Positions 8,052-17,143 of a stretch of DNA of 64,000 nt are shown here, piece by piece; the first letter of the stretch is position 1; each line of letters starts with the position of its first letter. Position numbers and translations under genes: made by a program. This stretch comes from JBCBJX01 sp964342855 (lineage in GTDB: Bacteria; Pseudomonadota; Alphaproteobacteria; Caulobacterales; Parvularculaceae), in assembly GCA_964342855.1 (NCBI GenBank), contig CAYFIB010000003.1, positions 62,001 to 126,000 of the forward strand, in the 5' to 3' direction. The notes under the pieces are model-generated. The model ran no database searches and was not told where the DNA came from. It worked only from the letters and a program-made list of their open reading frames with translations.

Positions 8052-8999
8052 TCAGCCGGCGAAATCGAGCCCCATTTCGCGATAACGCGCGGGCTCGTCC
8101 TCCCAACGCTCGCGCGTTTTGACCGTCAGGAAAAGGTGCACCGGCGTCTCCAGAATTTCGGCGAGCTCCGTGCGCGCCGCGGCGCCGACCGCTTTGATAG
8201 TGGCCCCGCCCTTGCCGAGCACCAGCGCCTTCTGGCTGTCGCGCTTCACATAGACGATCTGCTCGACACGCAGTTCGCCCTTTTTGGTCGTCTCCCAGCG
8301 CTCGGTCTCGACCGTCAGGTCGTAGGGAATTTCCTGGTGCAGGCGGAGGAAGAGTTTTTCGCGCGTCACCTCCGCCGCCATCAGACGATCGGTGATGTCG
8401 GAGAGCTGGTCTTCCGGGAACAGCCAGGGGCCCGCCGGCATCCGGGCGAGAAGATGCGCTTCCAGATCAGCGACGCCGTCCCCCCGCTCCGCCGAAATCA
8501 TGAACGTTTCGGAGACGACGCCTGTCTCTGCAAAATGCGAGGCGAGCTCCAACAGGGTCGCGCGCGGCATCTGGTCAATCTTGTTGAGGGCGAGAAAGAC
8601 GTTCTTTTCTGCCGCTTTCAGCGCTTCAACAATGCGATCGACATCTTCGGCTGAGCGCCTCGCGGCCGCGGAGGCGCCCTCTTTGCCCGCTGCGCGATAA
8701 GCCGCGGCGTCGACCAGCAGCAGCGTCGCATCCGCCTCGCCCGCGCCTTCCCAGGCGGCCGCGACCATAGCGCGGTCGAGCCGGCGGCGCGGGGAGAATA
8801 TGCCGGGCGTATCAATATAGACGATCTGGGTGCGGTCCTTCACGGCGACGCCGCGAACGCGCGCCCGCGTCGTCTGCACCTTGTGCGTGACGATGGAGAC
8901 CTTGGCGCCGACCAGTCGGTTGACGAGGGTCGACTTGCCGGCGTTCGGCGCGCCGATCACCGCGACAAAACCACAACGAGTGTCCGTTTCCGCGCTCAC
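8052..8999 (-). CDS. era: GTPase Era, 16S rRNA maturation factor
   Basis: 315 residues from GTG 8999, whose GTGA overlaps the rnc stop; an ATG at 9011 is an alternative. Era binds the 3' end of 16S rRNA during 30S assembly. Motifs from the GTG: G1 GAPNAGKST (16-24), G3 DTPG, G4 NKID and a C-terminal KH domain with the GKGGATIK loop (about residues 228-300). The RNA-binding KH and full G domain make the call firm. Coupled to rnc, its usual partner. Confidence 0.95.
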   Translation of the reverse strand: MSAETDTRCGFVAVIGAPNAGKSTLVNRLVGAKVSIVTHKVQTTRARVRGVAVKDRTQIVYIDTPGIFSPRRRLDRAMVAAAWEGAGEADATLLLVDAAAYRAAGKEGASAAARRSAEDVDRIVEALKAAEKNVFLALNKIDQMPRATLLELASHFAETGVVSETFMISAERGDGVADLEAHLLARMPAGPWLFPEDQLSDITDRLMAAEVTREKLFLRLHQEIPYDLTVETERWETTKKGELRVEQIVYVKRDSQKALVLGKGGATIKAVGAAARTELAEILETPVHLFLTVKTRERWEDEPARYREMGLDFAG

Positions 9000-9691
9000 G
9001 ATGTCTCCCATACGCCTTCGCGCTCCAGAAACGCTTCCGCCGCCGCCATCTGCGCCGCGCGCTTCGACGCACCGACGCCGCGCGCGACTTCGAAGCCCGG
9101 CACGGCGACTTCAATAACGAATGTCGGCCCATGGTCCGGCCCCGTCCGTTCAATGACGGCGTAGGTCGGCGCCCCGCGCCGGCGCTCCTGCGACCATTCC
9201 TGAAGCGCCGTCTTCGGATCTTTATCGCGCGCCGTCAGTTCATCGAGCGACGGCATCCAGAAGAGGTCGAACGCCGCACGCGCGGCGTTGAGGCCGCCGT
9301 CGATATAGAGCGCGCCGAGGAGCGCCTCGCATGCGTCGCCGAGAATAGCTGTCTTGTCCCGCCCCCCGGCGGCGGCTTCGGCCGGCGCCATGCGAAGCGC
9401 ATCGGGGATCGCCAGCGCGCGCGCGGCTTCCGCGCAGGTCTCCTTGCGAACGAGCGCGTTCAGCTTGGGCGCAAGCTCGCCTTCAGGCGCCTTCGGAAAA
9501 CGCCGCCAGAGCGTCTCCGCCGCCATCAGCCCCAACACGCGGTCGCCCAGAAACTCCAGACGCTGAAGATCCACCGTATCGGCCGCGAGGCTCGAATGGG
9601 TCAACGCGCGTTCCAGAAGCGAGCGATCGGTGAAGACATAGCCGACGGTGCGTTCGACCGTCCGGGCTTCTTCGTCGTCCGCCGGGGTCAT
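8996..9691 (-). CDS. rnc: Ribonuclease III
   Basis: 231 residues from ATG 9691, which overlaps the lepB stop as ATGA. Double-strand-specific RNase processing 30S rRNA precursors and structured mRNAs. The signature RLEFLGDRVLGL (44-55) supplies Glu46 and Asp50, and GDACEALLGALYIDGG (about 117-132) supplies the second metal-binding acidic pair. The C-terminal double-stranded RNA-binding domain (about 155-228) ends in GVGASKRAAQMAAAEAFL. Translation is coupled both to lepB upstream and to era downstream. Confidence 0.95.
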   Translation of the reverse strand: MTPADDEEARTVERTVGYVFTDRSLLERALTHSSLAADTVDLQRLEFLGDRVLGLMAAETLWRRFPKAPEGELAPKLNALVRKETCAEAARALAIPDALRMAPAEAAAGGRDKTAILGDACEALLGALYIDGGLNAARAAFDLFWMPSLDELTARDKDPKTALQEWSQERRRGAPTYAVIERTGPDHGPTFVIEVAVPGFEVARGVGASKRAAQMAAAEAFLEREGVWETS

Positions 9692-10599
9692 CGCACCCCG
9701 TTGAAGATGCGACCGTAACGGATGGCGAACGGCCACTTCCACACTTCCCAGAGCTGGGCTTTCTTACCGTCCGCGGAAAAGAAGATGAACTGAGCCTTGC
9801 CGACGATGTTCGTGTACGGCACCTGACCGACATCAGCGCGGCTGTCTTCGGAGCCATCGCGGTTGTCGCCCATCATGAAGTAGTTTCCTTCGCGCACGAA
9901 GTACGGGCCGACATTGTCATAGCGACCGCGGTCGCCGTCGCACTCCCTCACGATGTAGGATTTTCCGCCGGGCATCGTCTCGCGATAGAACGGAACCTGA
10001 CGGTAGTTCGGCGCGCCGACGACGCCGCAATCGGCCTCACGCTCGCCAAGGTACTCGCGTTCGACCGCCTGATCGTTGATGTAGAGAACGCCTTCGCGGA
10101 CTTCAATCTTGTCGCCCGGCAGGCCGACGAGACGCTTGATGTAGTCCTTGTTGTAGTGGCGCGAGGTCCGCGCGAGGCGTTTGTCGAGCTCGGCTTCCGA
10201 AAGCGTGGGGTCGAACCCGGCGATGGCGCGACGCACGCGCTCTTCCGGGTTCTTGAAGACGACGACATCGCCGCGCTTCGGCTGCGCGCCCGGCGTGCGT
10301 CCGTCGACGCCGAGACGTGTCAGCGGCCAGACGAGCGAGGCGCGCGAATAGCCATAGGTGTATTTCGAGACGAAGAGGTAGTCGCCGACCTCCAGCGTCG
10401 GCTTCATGGAGCCGGACGGAATGTTGAAGGGCTGGAACAGAACGACACGCAGGATGAGCGCGACGCCGACCGCGATGCCGACCGTGCGCACGAGATCGAT
10501 CGCCTCATCCTTCACCGTCGGCGCGCCGTCCTTGGCGGAGATCGGCCGGTCGATGATGTTGCGGACCTGATCGGCCAACTGGTCGAATGAAAACGCCAT
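9688..10599 (-). CDS. lepB: Signal peptidase I
   Basis: 303 residues. Cleaves Sec and Tat signal peptides at the periplasmic face of the inner membrane. One N-terminal membrane segment (about 36-56, GIAVGVALILRVVLF) is followed by the catalytic serine S64 in PSGSMKPTLEVGD and the general-base lysine K155 in YIKRLVGLPGD. Box E GDNRDGSEDSR is near residue 250. A single membrane anchor is the alphaproteobacterial arrangement. It must process the many exported proteins in this window. Stop overlaps the rnc start. Confidence 0.95.
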   Translation of the reverse strand: MAFSFDQLADQVRNIIDRPISAKDGAPTVKDEAIDLVRTVGIAVGVALILRVVLFQPFNIPSGSMKPTLEVGDYLFVSKYTYGYSRASLVWPLTRLGVDGRTPGAQPKRGDVVVFKNPEERVRRAIAGFDPTLSEAELDKRLARTSRHYNKDYIKRLVGLPGDKIEVREGVLYINDQAVEREYLGEREADCGVVGAPNYRQVPFYRETMPGGKSYIVRECDGDRGRYDNVGPYFVREGNYFMMGDNRDGSEDSRADVGQVPYTNIVGKAQFIFFSADGKKAQLWEVWKWPFAIRYGRIFNGVR

Positions 10600-10605
10600 T
10601 CTTCT

Positions 10606-11040
10606 TCAATTCCCTGCAATTCCGGCCTCTTGACGGCCGTCGCCCGGCGCCGGGGCGTAAAGGATCACGAACGCCTGCGCCAGCGGGTAGTCGTCGGTGA
10701 TGGTAAGATGCACGTCCACGCGCCGTCCGGAAGGGGCGAGGTCCTCCAGCCGTCGCAGCGCGCCGCCGGTCAATCGCATTGTCGGCTGACCGCTCGGCAG
10801 GTTCACGACGCCCATATCGCGCCAGAAGACGCCCTGACGCAGCCCCGTGCCCAGAGCCTTGGAGCACGCTTCCTTTGCCGCGAACCGCTTGGCGTATGAC
10901 GCGGCGCGCTCCCTGCGTCTGTCCGACTTCGTCCGCTCCAGCTCCGTGAAAACGCGGTGGGTGAATCGCTCTCCGTAACGCTCAAGCGTTTTTTCGATGC
11001 GACGAATGTCGATGAGATCTGAGCCGAGTCCGATTATCAT
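10606..11040 (-). CDS. acpS: Holo-[acyl-carrier-protein] synthase
   Basis: 144 residues from ATG 11040 (MIIGLGSDLIDIRRI); the longer frame to 11091 has no conserved sequence. Transfers 4'-phosphopantetheine from CoA to acyl carrier protein. Metal ligands are Asp8 in GSDLIDI and Glu about residue 58 in RFAAKEACSKALGTGL, the two family signatures. Lies 6 bases upstream of lepB on the same strand, as in many alphaproteobacteria; the usual order pdxJ-acpS-lepB is interrupted here by the plus-strand hydrolase at 11103-12341. Confidence 0.93.
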   Translation of the reverse strand: MIIGLGSDLIDIRRIEKTLERYGERFTHRVFTELERTKSDRRRERAASYAKRFAAKEACSKALGTGLRQGVFWRDMGVVNLPSGQPTMRLTGGALRRLEDLAPSGRRVDVHLTITDDYPLAQAFVILYAPAPGDGRQEAGIAGN

Positions 11041-11102
11041 GGAGGTTAGATAGGCGGTTTCGCTGGACGATGCGACGCCGGACAGAGTCATAGGGGTCTT
11101 CG

Positions 11103-12341
11103 ATGCGCATTTTCAGAATAGTTCTCGCCATAGGCGCGCTCGCGATCGGCGCGCTCGCGTGGATCTATTGGCCGGTCTACGGCTTTTTCGCCTTTAACGG
11201 CGACGCGCCGATGCCGCCCTTCGGCTGGTTGCAGCTCGAAGGCGACGTCCCTTCCGAGAGTACGACCTACGACGCCCGCCACGACGCTTCGGGCGAGCGA
11301 GCGTTGCTGGCGCTGCAGGAGCACCGGGCGCGCATCGGCGCGCCGGCGATGTCGGCCGCCGTCGCGATCAAGGGAGAGCTTGTCTAGGCGGGCGCGGTCG
11401 GCTGGGCGGATGTCCGCTCCGGCACGCCTGCGACGCCGGATACGATCTTCCGTGTCGGCAGCACCTCGAAGGCGATGACCGCCACGGCTCTCGCCCGGCT
11501 GGTCCAGCGCGGCGTCATCGATCTCGACGCCCCGATCTCGACCTACTTCGACGAATTGCCGAACCCGGCCTGGGCGGAGATCACGCCACGACAGCTCGCC
11601 TCGCACATGGCGGGCATGCCCCATTATGGCGAGAACACGGACCAAAACGGCCTCTATAAATCGGTCGCGCTCGCTGATCATTACCCGGACGTACGAGACG
11701 CTCTTTCTGTCTTTGACAGCTCTGAACTCCTCGGCGCGCCGGGAGAAAAGTTCTTCTATTCCTCGCTCGGGACGGTGCTGCTGGGTGCGACGATGAGCGA
11801 AGCGGCGGGCCGTTCGTACCGTGAGCTGATGGCCGACGAGGTTTTCAAGCCTGCGGGCGCGGAAAGCACCATTGTATCGCCGCGCCGCAGCGCGCCGACC
11901 GATGAGATCGCGACGCCTTATTTCCTCGACGAAAACCGCGTGCGCGCCTGGCGCGCCGTAGATCTCTCGCACCGTCTGCCCGGCGGCGGCTGGGCGTCGA
12001 CGCCGAGCGACCTCGCGCGCATCGGCGCGCTTTGGCTTGATGAGGATTTTGTTACGCTGGAAACGCGAGCGACGTTCTGGGCGCCGCAGCGTCTGAACGA
12101 CGGCTCCGTCAACGAACAGAATTACGCCGTCGGCTGGCGCTGGCGCGAGGCGGAGGGATCGGATTTCTGGCTGGCGAACAACGCCAACCACGGCGGCGTC
12201 TCCCGCGGCGGTCAGGCGTGGCTTCTGGTATTCCCGGACGACAATATGGTCCTAGCTTTCACCATCAACACGAAGACGGAGGAGTACTCCGATTTTGGTG
12301 ATGCATACGCCGATCTTTACCGCGCGTTCGCGGACAACTAA
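11103..12341 (+). pseudogene. Serine hydrolase of the beta-lactamase/PBP fold with an in-frame amber codon
   Basis: Full frame of 412 codons interrupted by one TAG at 11385-11387 (codon 95). Frame and homology continue on both sides: GELV-[stop]-AGAVGWADVRSG, where family members have Trp, so TGG to TAG is the simplest lesion. N-terminal hydrophobic segment (about 1-25) suggests export. Downstream are the nucleophile motif S120-T-S-K123 (SxxK), a YSS in place of YxN and a late HGG box. Family: class C beta-lactamase-like hydrolases/esterases. The only other start after the stop (11475) lies beyond SxxK, so a restart product would be inactive. It sits against the flow of the minus-strand core block and overlaps pdxJ by 4 bases. 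Confidence 0.8.
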
Positions 12342-13081
12342 CCGCGGGCGTCGTCCATCAGGCGGCGCATTTCGCGGATCGACTGATCGAGGCCCATGAA
12401 GAGCGCCTCGCCGACGAGGAAGTGGCCGATGTTCAGCTCGCGCACTTCCGGAATGGCGGCGACGGGCTGCACGTTGTCGAAAGTGAGCCCGTGCCCGGCG
12501 TGGATTTCAAGCCCGAGATCGCCGCCGATCTTCGCGCTTTCGATGAGCGCGGCGAGTTCGGCCTTGATCGCTTTCGGGTCCGTCGCGAGCACGGCTTCGG
12601 CGTAGGTGCCCGTGTGCAGTTCGACGACCGGCGCGCCGAGACGGGCTGCGGCTTCCAGTTGGCGACGCTCAGGATCGATGAAGAGCGAGACGCGCGCCCC
12701 CGCGCCCTTCAGCCGATCAACGACCGCCTGCAGCGCGTTGCCCTGCCCGGCGACATCGAGCCCGCCCTCGGTCGTTTTCTCTTCGCGCTTCTCCGGCACC
12801 AGACAGACGGCGTGCGGGCTGATCTCGCAGGCGAAGGCGACCATCTCGTCTGTCGCCGCCATTTCCAGATTGAGAGCGAGGATCTCCTCCTCCCGGAAGG
12901 CGCGCACGTCCTCGTCGCGGATGTGCCGCCGGTCTTCGCGCAGGTGCATGGTGATGCTGTCCGCGCCCGCCGCCGCCGCAAGCCGAGATGCTCGAACGGG
13001 ATCCGGGTGCGGACCGCCGCGAGCGTTGCGGACGGTGGCGACGTGATCGACGTTGACGCCGAGACGGACGCGTTCGCTCAA
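12338..13081 (-). CDS. pdxJ: Pyridoxine 5'-phosphate synthase
   Basis: 247 residues. Condenses 1-deoxyxylulose 5-phosphate with aminoacetone 3-phosphate in de novo vitamin B6 synthesis. Starts with RLGVNVDHVATVRNARGG, the family hallmark; ITMHLREDRRHI and GLEIHAGHGLTFDNV supply the phosphate and histidine sites; the end has LNIGHFLVGEALFMGL. The start is a TTG at 13081 that overlaps the pyrE stop (TTGA); no ATG is available nearby and the conserved sequence begins at residue 5. Translation is therefore likely coupled to pyrE. Confidence 0.94.
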   Translation of the reverse strand: MSERVRLGVNVDHVATVRNARGGPHPDPVRASRLAAAAGADSITMHLREDRRHIRDEDVRAFREEEILALNLEMAATDEMVAFACEISPHAVCLVPEKREEKTTEGGLDVAGQGNALQAVVDRLKGAGARVSLFIDPERRQLEAAARLGAPVVELHTGTYAEAVLATDPKAIKAELAALIESAKIGGDLGLEIHAGHGLTFDNVQPVAAIPEVRELNIGHFLVGEALFMGLDQSIREMRRLMDDARG

Positions 13082-13689
13082 CTGGGGTTTCCTCGGCTGC
13101 CGGGTTTCACCGCAGGTATGGCCTGAAGCTCCGGCGGCAAGTCGTCGGCGGCGTAGCTTTTCACATCAAGCCGGGCGAGCGGCAGAAGCGGCGCGCCGGC
13201 ATCGGCGGCGCCGGCGGAGCGATCGATCAGGCAGGCGACGGCGAGAACGCGCCCGCCCGCGCGCTCCACCGCCTCGACGCATTCGCGCGCCGAGAGGCCG
13301 GTGGAGACAATGTCCTCAACGATGACGACGCGTTTTCCGCGGACGGAGAACCCGCGGCGAAGCGCGAAGCCCTCTTTCGCGCGTTCAGCGTACATGAAGG
13401 GGCGCTCCAGATGCCGTGCGGTTTCATAACCGAAAATGATGCCGCCCATGGCAGGCGAGACGACGACGTCCGCCTGCTCGCCGAATTTCGCATGCACCGC
13501 TTTGGCGAGGCGTCGGCACAGGCGCTCCGTACGCGCCGGGTCGGTGGAGACGACCGACTTGTTGAGATAGACGGCGCTGCGACGTCCTGAAGACAGAATG
13601 AAATGCCCGCGCAGAAGCGCGCCCGCGGCTTCGAACTCGGCGAGCGCGAAGCGGGCGTCCTCGGTGTCGGCGACGGCGTTCAGCTCCAT
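13078..13689 (-). CDS. pyrE: Orotate phosphoribosyltransferase
   Basis: 203 residues. Adds PRPP to orotate to give OMP in pyrimidine synthesis. The PRPP-binding signature VVIVEDIVSTGLSARECVEA is at about residues 121-140, and the flexible-loop region AKEGFALRRGF is present (about 105-115). FILSSGRRSAVYLNKS near residue 31 is the N-terminal substrate segment. Three bases separate it from rsh upstream, and its stop overlaps pdxJ, so rsh-pyrE-pdxJ form one unit. pyrB is 38 kb away at 51.6 kb. Confidence 0.94.
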   Translation of the reverse strand: MELNAVADTEDARFALAEFEAAGALLRGHFILSSGRRSAVYLNKSVVSTDPARTERLCRRLAKAVHAKFGEQADVVVSPAMGGIIFGYETARHLERPFMYAERAKEGFALRRGFSVRGKRVVIVEDIVSTGLSARECVEAVERAGGRVLAVACLIDRSAGAADAGAPLLPLARLDVKSYAADDLPPELQAIPAVKPGSRGNPS

Positions 13690-13692
13690 GGA

Positions 13693-16110
13693 TCAGTCTC
13701 CCCTTACGCGGTCGGCTTCGATGATGGTGCGCGCGGCGCGCAGACCCGCCAGCACCTGAGCGACGTGACGGGTGTCCGTCACTTCGATGTCGAGCTGGAT
13801 GTCGCAGAAGTCGAGTTCGCGCGTCAAAAGCTTGATGTTGGTGATGTTGGCGCTGTAGCGCGCTGCCGCATTGGCGATGTCGACCAGCGCGCCCGGCTCG
13901 TTGCGCGCCGTCATCTTGATGCGCACGACGCCGCCAGCCTGTCGGGCCGCGCCCGGTCGCCAGCGCAGGTCGATCCATTCTTCTTCTTCGTGATCGGCCA
14001 GACGATCGCAGTCGATGGTGTGCACGGCGATGGCGCCCGACGACGTCCGCAGACCGACGATCCGGTCGCCGGCGAGCGGCCAGCAGCATTGCGACATGTG
14101 GACCGCGACGCCCGGCTCTAGCCCCTCGATGACGACGCTCGGCCGCGCCTTTTTCGGCGCACCGGTCGCCAGTTTCCCGCCCGGCGCCCGTTCGCGACCG
14201 GTGAAAATGACGTCCAGCACCGCGTCGACGCTGAGTTCCGAGCGACCGACCGCCTCATAAACGTCCTCGACGCTTGAACGTTCGATCTTGTCGAGCGCGC
14301 TCGCGATCGCCTTATCGGTCAGGGACTGGCCTTCGGCGACGAAACCGGCTTCGAGGAGCGCGCGCCCGAGTTTGGCGTGCTCTATTTTCTCAATGTGCTT
14401 GATCCGTCGACGGATGGCGGCGCGCGCACGACCCGTGACGGCGAGGCCTTCCCAATCCGCCGGCGGTTCGAAATTCTCGGAACGGATGATGTGGACGACG
14501 TCGCCGTTGCGCAGAGGCATCCGTAGCGGCCGCGTGTGGCCGTTCACCGCCGCGCCGACGCAGCTGTCGCCGATATCGGAATGCAGCGCGTACGCGAAAT
14601 CGACGGGCGTCGCGCCGCGCGGCAGGGCGACGACGGCGCCTTTAGGCGTGAAGCAGAAGACCTGATCCTGAAACAGCTCCAGCTTGGTGTTTTCCAGGAA
14701 CACTTCGGCGCTGTCGCCTTTCTGAAGCATCTCGACGAGATTGCGCGCCCATGCGTATGGGTCGTATTTCGCGTCGCCCTTGGTGATCTCCACCGCTGAG
14801 CCTGCCACCGGGTCCTTGTAGCGCCAGTGCGCGGCGATCCCGCGCTCGGCGCTTTCGTGCATGTCGCGCGTGCGGATCTGGATTTCGATGCGCTGGCGCG
14901 CGCCGCCGGTGATCGGCGGCCCCAGCACGGCGGTGTGGATCGATCGGTAATTGTTCGGTTTCGGCGCAGATATGTAGTCGTCGAACTCATCCGGTATGGC
15001 CGGGTATCGCTGGTGAATGACGCCGAGCGCCCGGTAGCACTCCTCGACAGACTCCACGATCACCCGGAACGCATAAACGTCCGCCAGCTCTTCGAACGGC
15101 GCATTCTTCGCCGCCATTTTCCGCCAGATCGAGTACGGACGTTTTTCGCGGCTGTGGACTTCAGCTTTAATGCCGTCCGCCACCAGACCGTCCCGCAGGG
15201 CGTGCGCCAGCTCGACGACCGCGTGAACGGCTTCCTGGCGCAGATCGCGCAGCCGATCGTCGATAACGGTGAACGCATCCGGATCGATCTGCCTGAAGGA
15301 GAGATCCTCCAGCTCTTCGCGGAACTTCCGCACGCCGATGCGCCCTGCGAGCGGCGCGAAAATCTCCATGGTCTCCATGGCGACGCGTTTGCGCTTTTCT
15401 GGGCGCACATGGTCCAGCGTCCGCATATTGTGCAAGCGGTCGGCGAGCTTGACGAGAATGACGCGAACGTCCTTCGCCATCGCCACGATCAACTTGCGGA
15501 AGTTCTCCGCCTGCTTTGTCTCATCCGAACGCAGCTCCACGCGGCTGAGTTTCGTGACGCCGTCCACGAGGTGGGCGACTTCGGAGCCGAATTCCGCCTC
15601 GATCTCTTTCAGGGAGACGTCCGTATCTTCGACGACATCATGGAGGAGCGCCGTCGCAATGGAGGCGGGGTCGGCGCGCAGTTCCGTCAGTATGCCCGCG
15701 ACGGCGAGCGGATGGGTGATGTAGGGTTCGCCTGAAGAGCGCTTCTGTCCGTCGTGAGAGGCATAAGCCCGCGCGAAGGCGCGGCGCAGCATGTCGCCGT
15801 CGGCCGCCTGATCGTACGCCGCGACGGCGGCGACGACGCGCTCTAGCTCCGCTTCAAGCGCTTCACGACTGAACGGTTCCAGCGCCGGATCCGCTCCCGC
15901 CGCGACCGGGCCGCCGCGAGAAGCTTCGCTGTCGAGATTTTTTTCAGTATGCGCAGCGCGCTCAGGCGACGGATCGCCGATGAGCGCTTTCTCGCCGCGG
16001 CCAGCCTCTGGCGCGACCGACGTCGCGCGCTCGCCCCCTTCACCGGGCGAGCCTTTCTCCGCAGGCGTAGCGCGTTCCTCTTCCGCGCGGGGCGAGGCGT
16101 CGGCGGCCAT
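13693..16110 (-). CDS. rsh: Bifunctional (p)ppGpp synthetase/hydrolase (RelA/SpoT homologue)
   Basis: 805 residues. Makes and degrades the stringent-response alarmone. Order: a disordered Glu/Ala/Pro-rich extension (1-78) absent from most homologues; HD hydrolase domain with H133, H157-D158 (LLHDVVEDTD) and the late ADRLHNMRTLDH; synthetase domain (about 320-430, with RPYSIWRKM and NNYRSIHTAVLGP); TGS domain (about 475-535, FTPKGAVVALPRGATPVDFAYA); C-terminal ACT domain (about 735-805). Both catalytic halves look intact, as expected for the single Rsh of alphaproteobacteria. Next to rpoZ, whose product binds ppGpp in other bacteria. Confidence 0.95.
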   Translation of the reverse strand: MAADASPRAEEERATPAEKGSPGEGGERATSVAPEAGRGEKALIGDPSPERAAHTEKNLDSEASRGGPVAAGADPALEPFSREALEAELERVVAAVAAYDQAADGDMLRRAFARAYASHDGQKRSSGEPYITHPLAVAGILTELRADPASIATALLHDVVEDTDVSLKEIEAEFGSEVAHLVDGVTKLSRVELRSDETKQAENFRKLIVAMAKDVRVILVKLADRLHNMRTLDHVRPEKRKRVAMETMEIFAPLAGRIGVRKFREELEDLSFRQIDPDAFTVIDDRLRDLRQEAVHAVVELAHALRDGLVADGIKAEVHSREKRPYSIWRKMAAKNAPFEELADVYAFRVIVESVEECYRALGVIHQRYPAIPDEFDDYISAPKPNNYRSIHTAVLGPPITGGARQRIEIQIRTRDMHESAERGIAAHWRYKDPVAGSAVEITKGDAKYDPYAWARNLVEMLQKGDSAEVFLENTKLELFQDQVFCFTPKGAVVALPRGATPVDFAYALHSDIGDSCVGAAVNGHTRPLRMPLRNGDVVHIIRSENFEPPADWEGLAVTGRARAAIRRRIKHIEKIEHAKLGRALLEAGFVAEGQSLTDKAIASALDKIERSSVEDVYEAVGRSELSVDAVLDVIFTGRERAPGGKLATGAPKKARPSVVIEGLEPGVAVHMSQCCWPLAGDRIVGLRTSSGAIAVHTIDCDRLADHEEEEWIDLRWRPGAARQAGGVVRIKMTARNEPGALVDIANAAARYSANITNIKLLTRELDFCDIQLDIEVTDTRHVAQVLAGLRAARTIIEADRVRGD

Positions 16111-16122
16111 CTGCGCGCGTCA

Positions 16123-16485
16123 TCAGGTCGACGGCGGCGGCGGCGTCATGCCCTTGGTCTGAAGGGCTTTGAGAAGCTCGTCTTCGTTCAGGGTGTCATG
16201 ATCCGGCGTGTCCGCGCTTTCCAGCTCGCCGCTTTCGCCGACTTCGAGATCGTCGGTTTCAAGCTGACGCTGCAGCGAAGTAACGAGGTCTTCGCGCAAC
16301 TCGTCGGTCTTCAACGTTTCCTCGGCGATCTCACGCAGGGCGACGACAGGGTTCTTGTCGTTGTCGCGGTCGACGCCGAGTTGCGCGCCCGCGGACAAAG
16401 CCCGGCCGCGATGGGCGGCGAGAAGAACGAGATCGAAGCGGTTTTCGACCTTGTCGATGCAATCTTCGACGGTCACACGCGCCAT
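16123..16485 (-). CDS. rpoZ: RNA polymerase omega subunit
   Basis: 120 residues. Starts MARVTVEDCIDKVENRFDLV, the conserved omega N terminus, and contains AAHRGRALSAGA and ALREIAEET. Omega assists beta' folding and forms part of ppGpp site 1. It is longer than E. coli omega (about 90) through an acidic tail (about 85-120) ending in a proline run. Twelve bases upstream of rsh on the same strand, a conserved pairing. Confidence 0.94.
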   Translation of the reverse strand: MARVTVEDCIDKVENRFDLVLLAAHRGRALSAGAQLGVDRDNDKNPVVALREIAEETLKTDELREDLVTSLQRQLETDDLEVGESGELESADTPDHDTLNEDELLKALQTKGMTPPPPST

Positions 16486-16562
16486 GAGCGCACTCCTTGG
16501 ATGTCGGCGAGCCGCAAGGAATAACGAGTTATCCGCCGCGGCGCAACACTGGGAGGGAACTG

Positions 16563-17066
16563 TTAGGCGCTCCAGATTTCCGCGCCTTTAATCGGCGCGG
16601 ACGCGAGCAGCGCCGCCCCATAGGCGCTGTCGCCGGGGCGGCGCCAGAGCGGCGCGAGATCGAGCAGCGGTTTCAGAACAAAGTCGCGCTCGCCGCAGCG
16701 CGGGTGCGGCAGGGTTAGCCGGTCCGAGGCGATCTCGCGACCGCCATGGTCGATAAGATCGAGATCAAGCGTCCGCGGCGCGTTGCGAACGCCGCGCGCC
16801 CGCCCGAAGCGGCCTTCGACGCTCTGCAAGAGGTCGAGAAGCGCCAATGGCTCCGGCCCGGCGACGGCGCCCAGAACGGCGTTGGCGAAGGCTGGGTCGT
16901 CCGGGTTCGGCCAGGCGGGCGAGCGGTAGATCGGGGAAAGCCGCGCGCGCTGAAGCGCGGACCCAAGCTCGTTCGCCGCCGCGCGCACCACCTCAGGGGG
17001 CGTCAGACCACCAAAGCGTTCTGATGATCCGAGCGCGATGAAAATCTGATACCCTGCGGCTTTCAT
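16563..17066 (-). CDS. folK: 6-hydroxymethyl-7,8-dihydropterin pyrophosphokinase
   Basis: 167 residues. Transfers pyrophosphate from ATP in folate synthesis. IALGSS near the start, the pterin/ATP loop RTLDLDLIDHGG (about 98-109) and LPHPRCGERDFVLKPLLDL (about 118-136) are the HPPK signatures. Upstream of rpoZ with a 77-base gap. Divergent from the NYN gene, with about 77 bases holding both starts. Confidence 0.93.
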   Translation of the reverse strand: MKAAGYQIFIALGSSERFGGLTPPEVVRAAANELGSALQRARLSPIYRSPAWPNPDDPAFANAVLGAVAGPEPLALLDLLQSVEGRFGRARGVRNAPRTLDLDLIDHGGREIASDRLTLPHPRCGERDFVLKPLLDLAPLWRRPGDSAYGAALLASAPIKGAEIWSA

Positions 17067-17143
17067 GACGCTTGCGCGACAGCGCAGCGCGCCCCAAAAG
17101 GCGCACTTCGACCATACTGCAAACCATTGAATGGAGAATGATA

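Noticed and set aside
11088..12191. Minus-strand 367-codon frame opposite the beta-lactamase-fold gene, which would keep the operon direction
   Set aside because: Arg-rich and domain-free, while the plus strand has SxxK, HGG and a signal segment.
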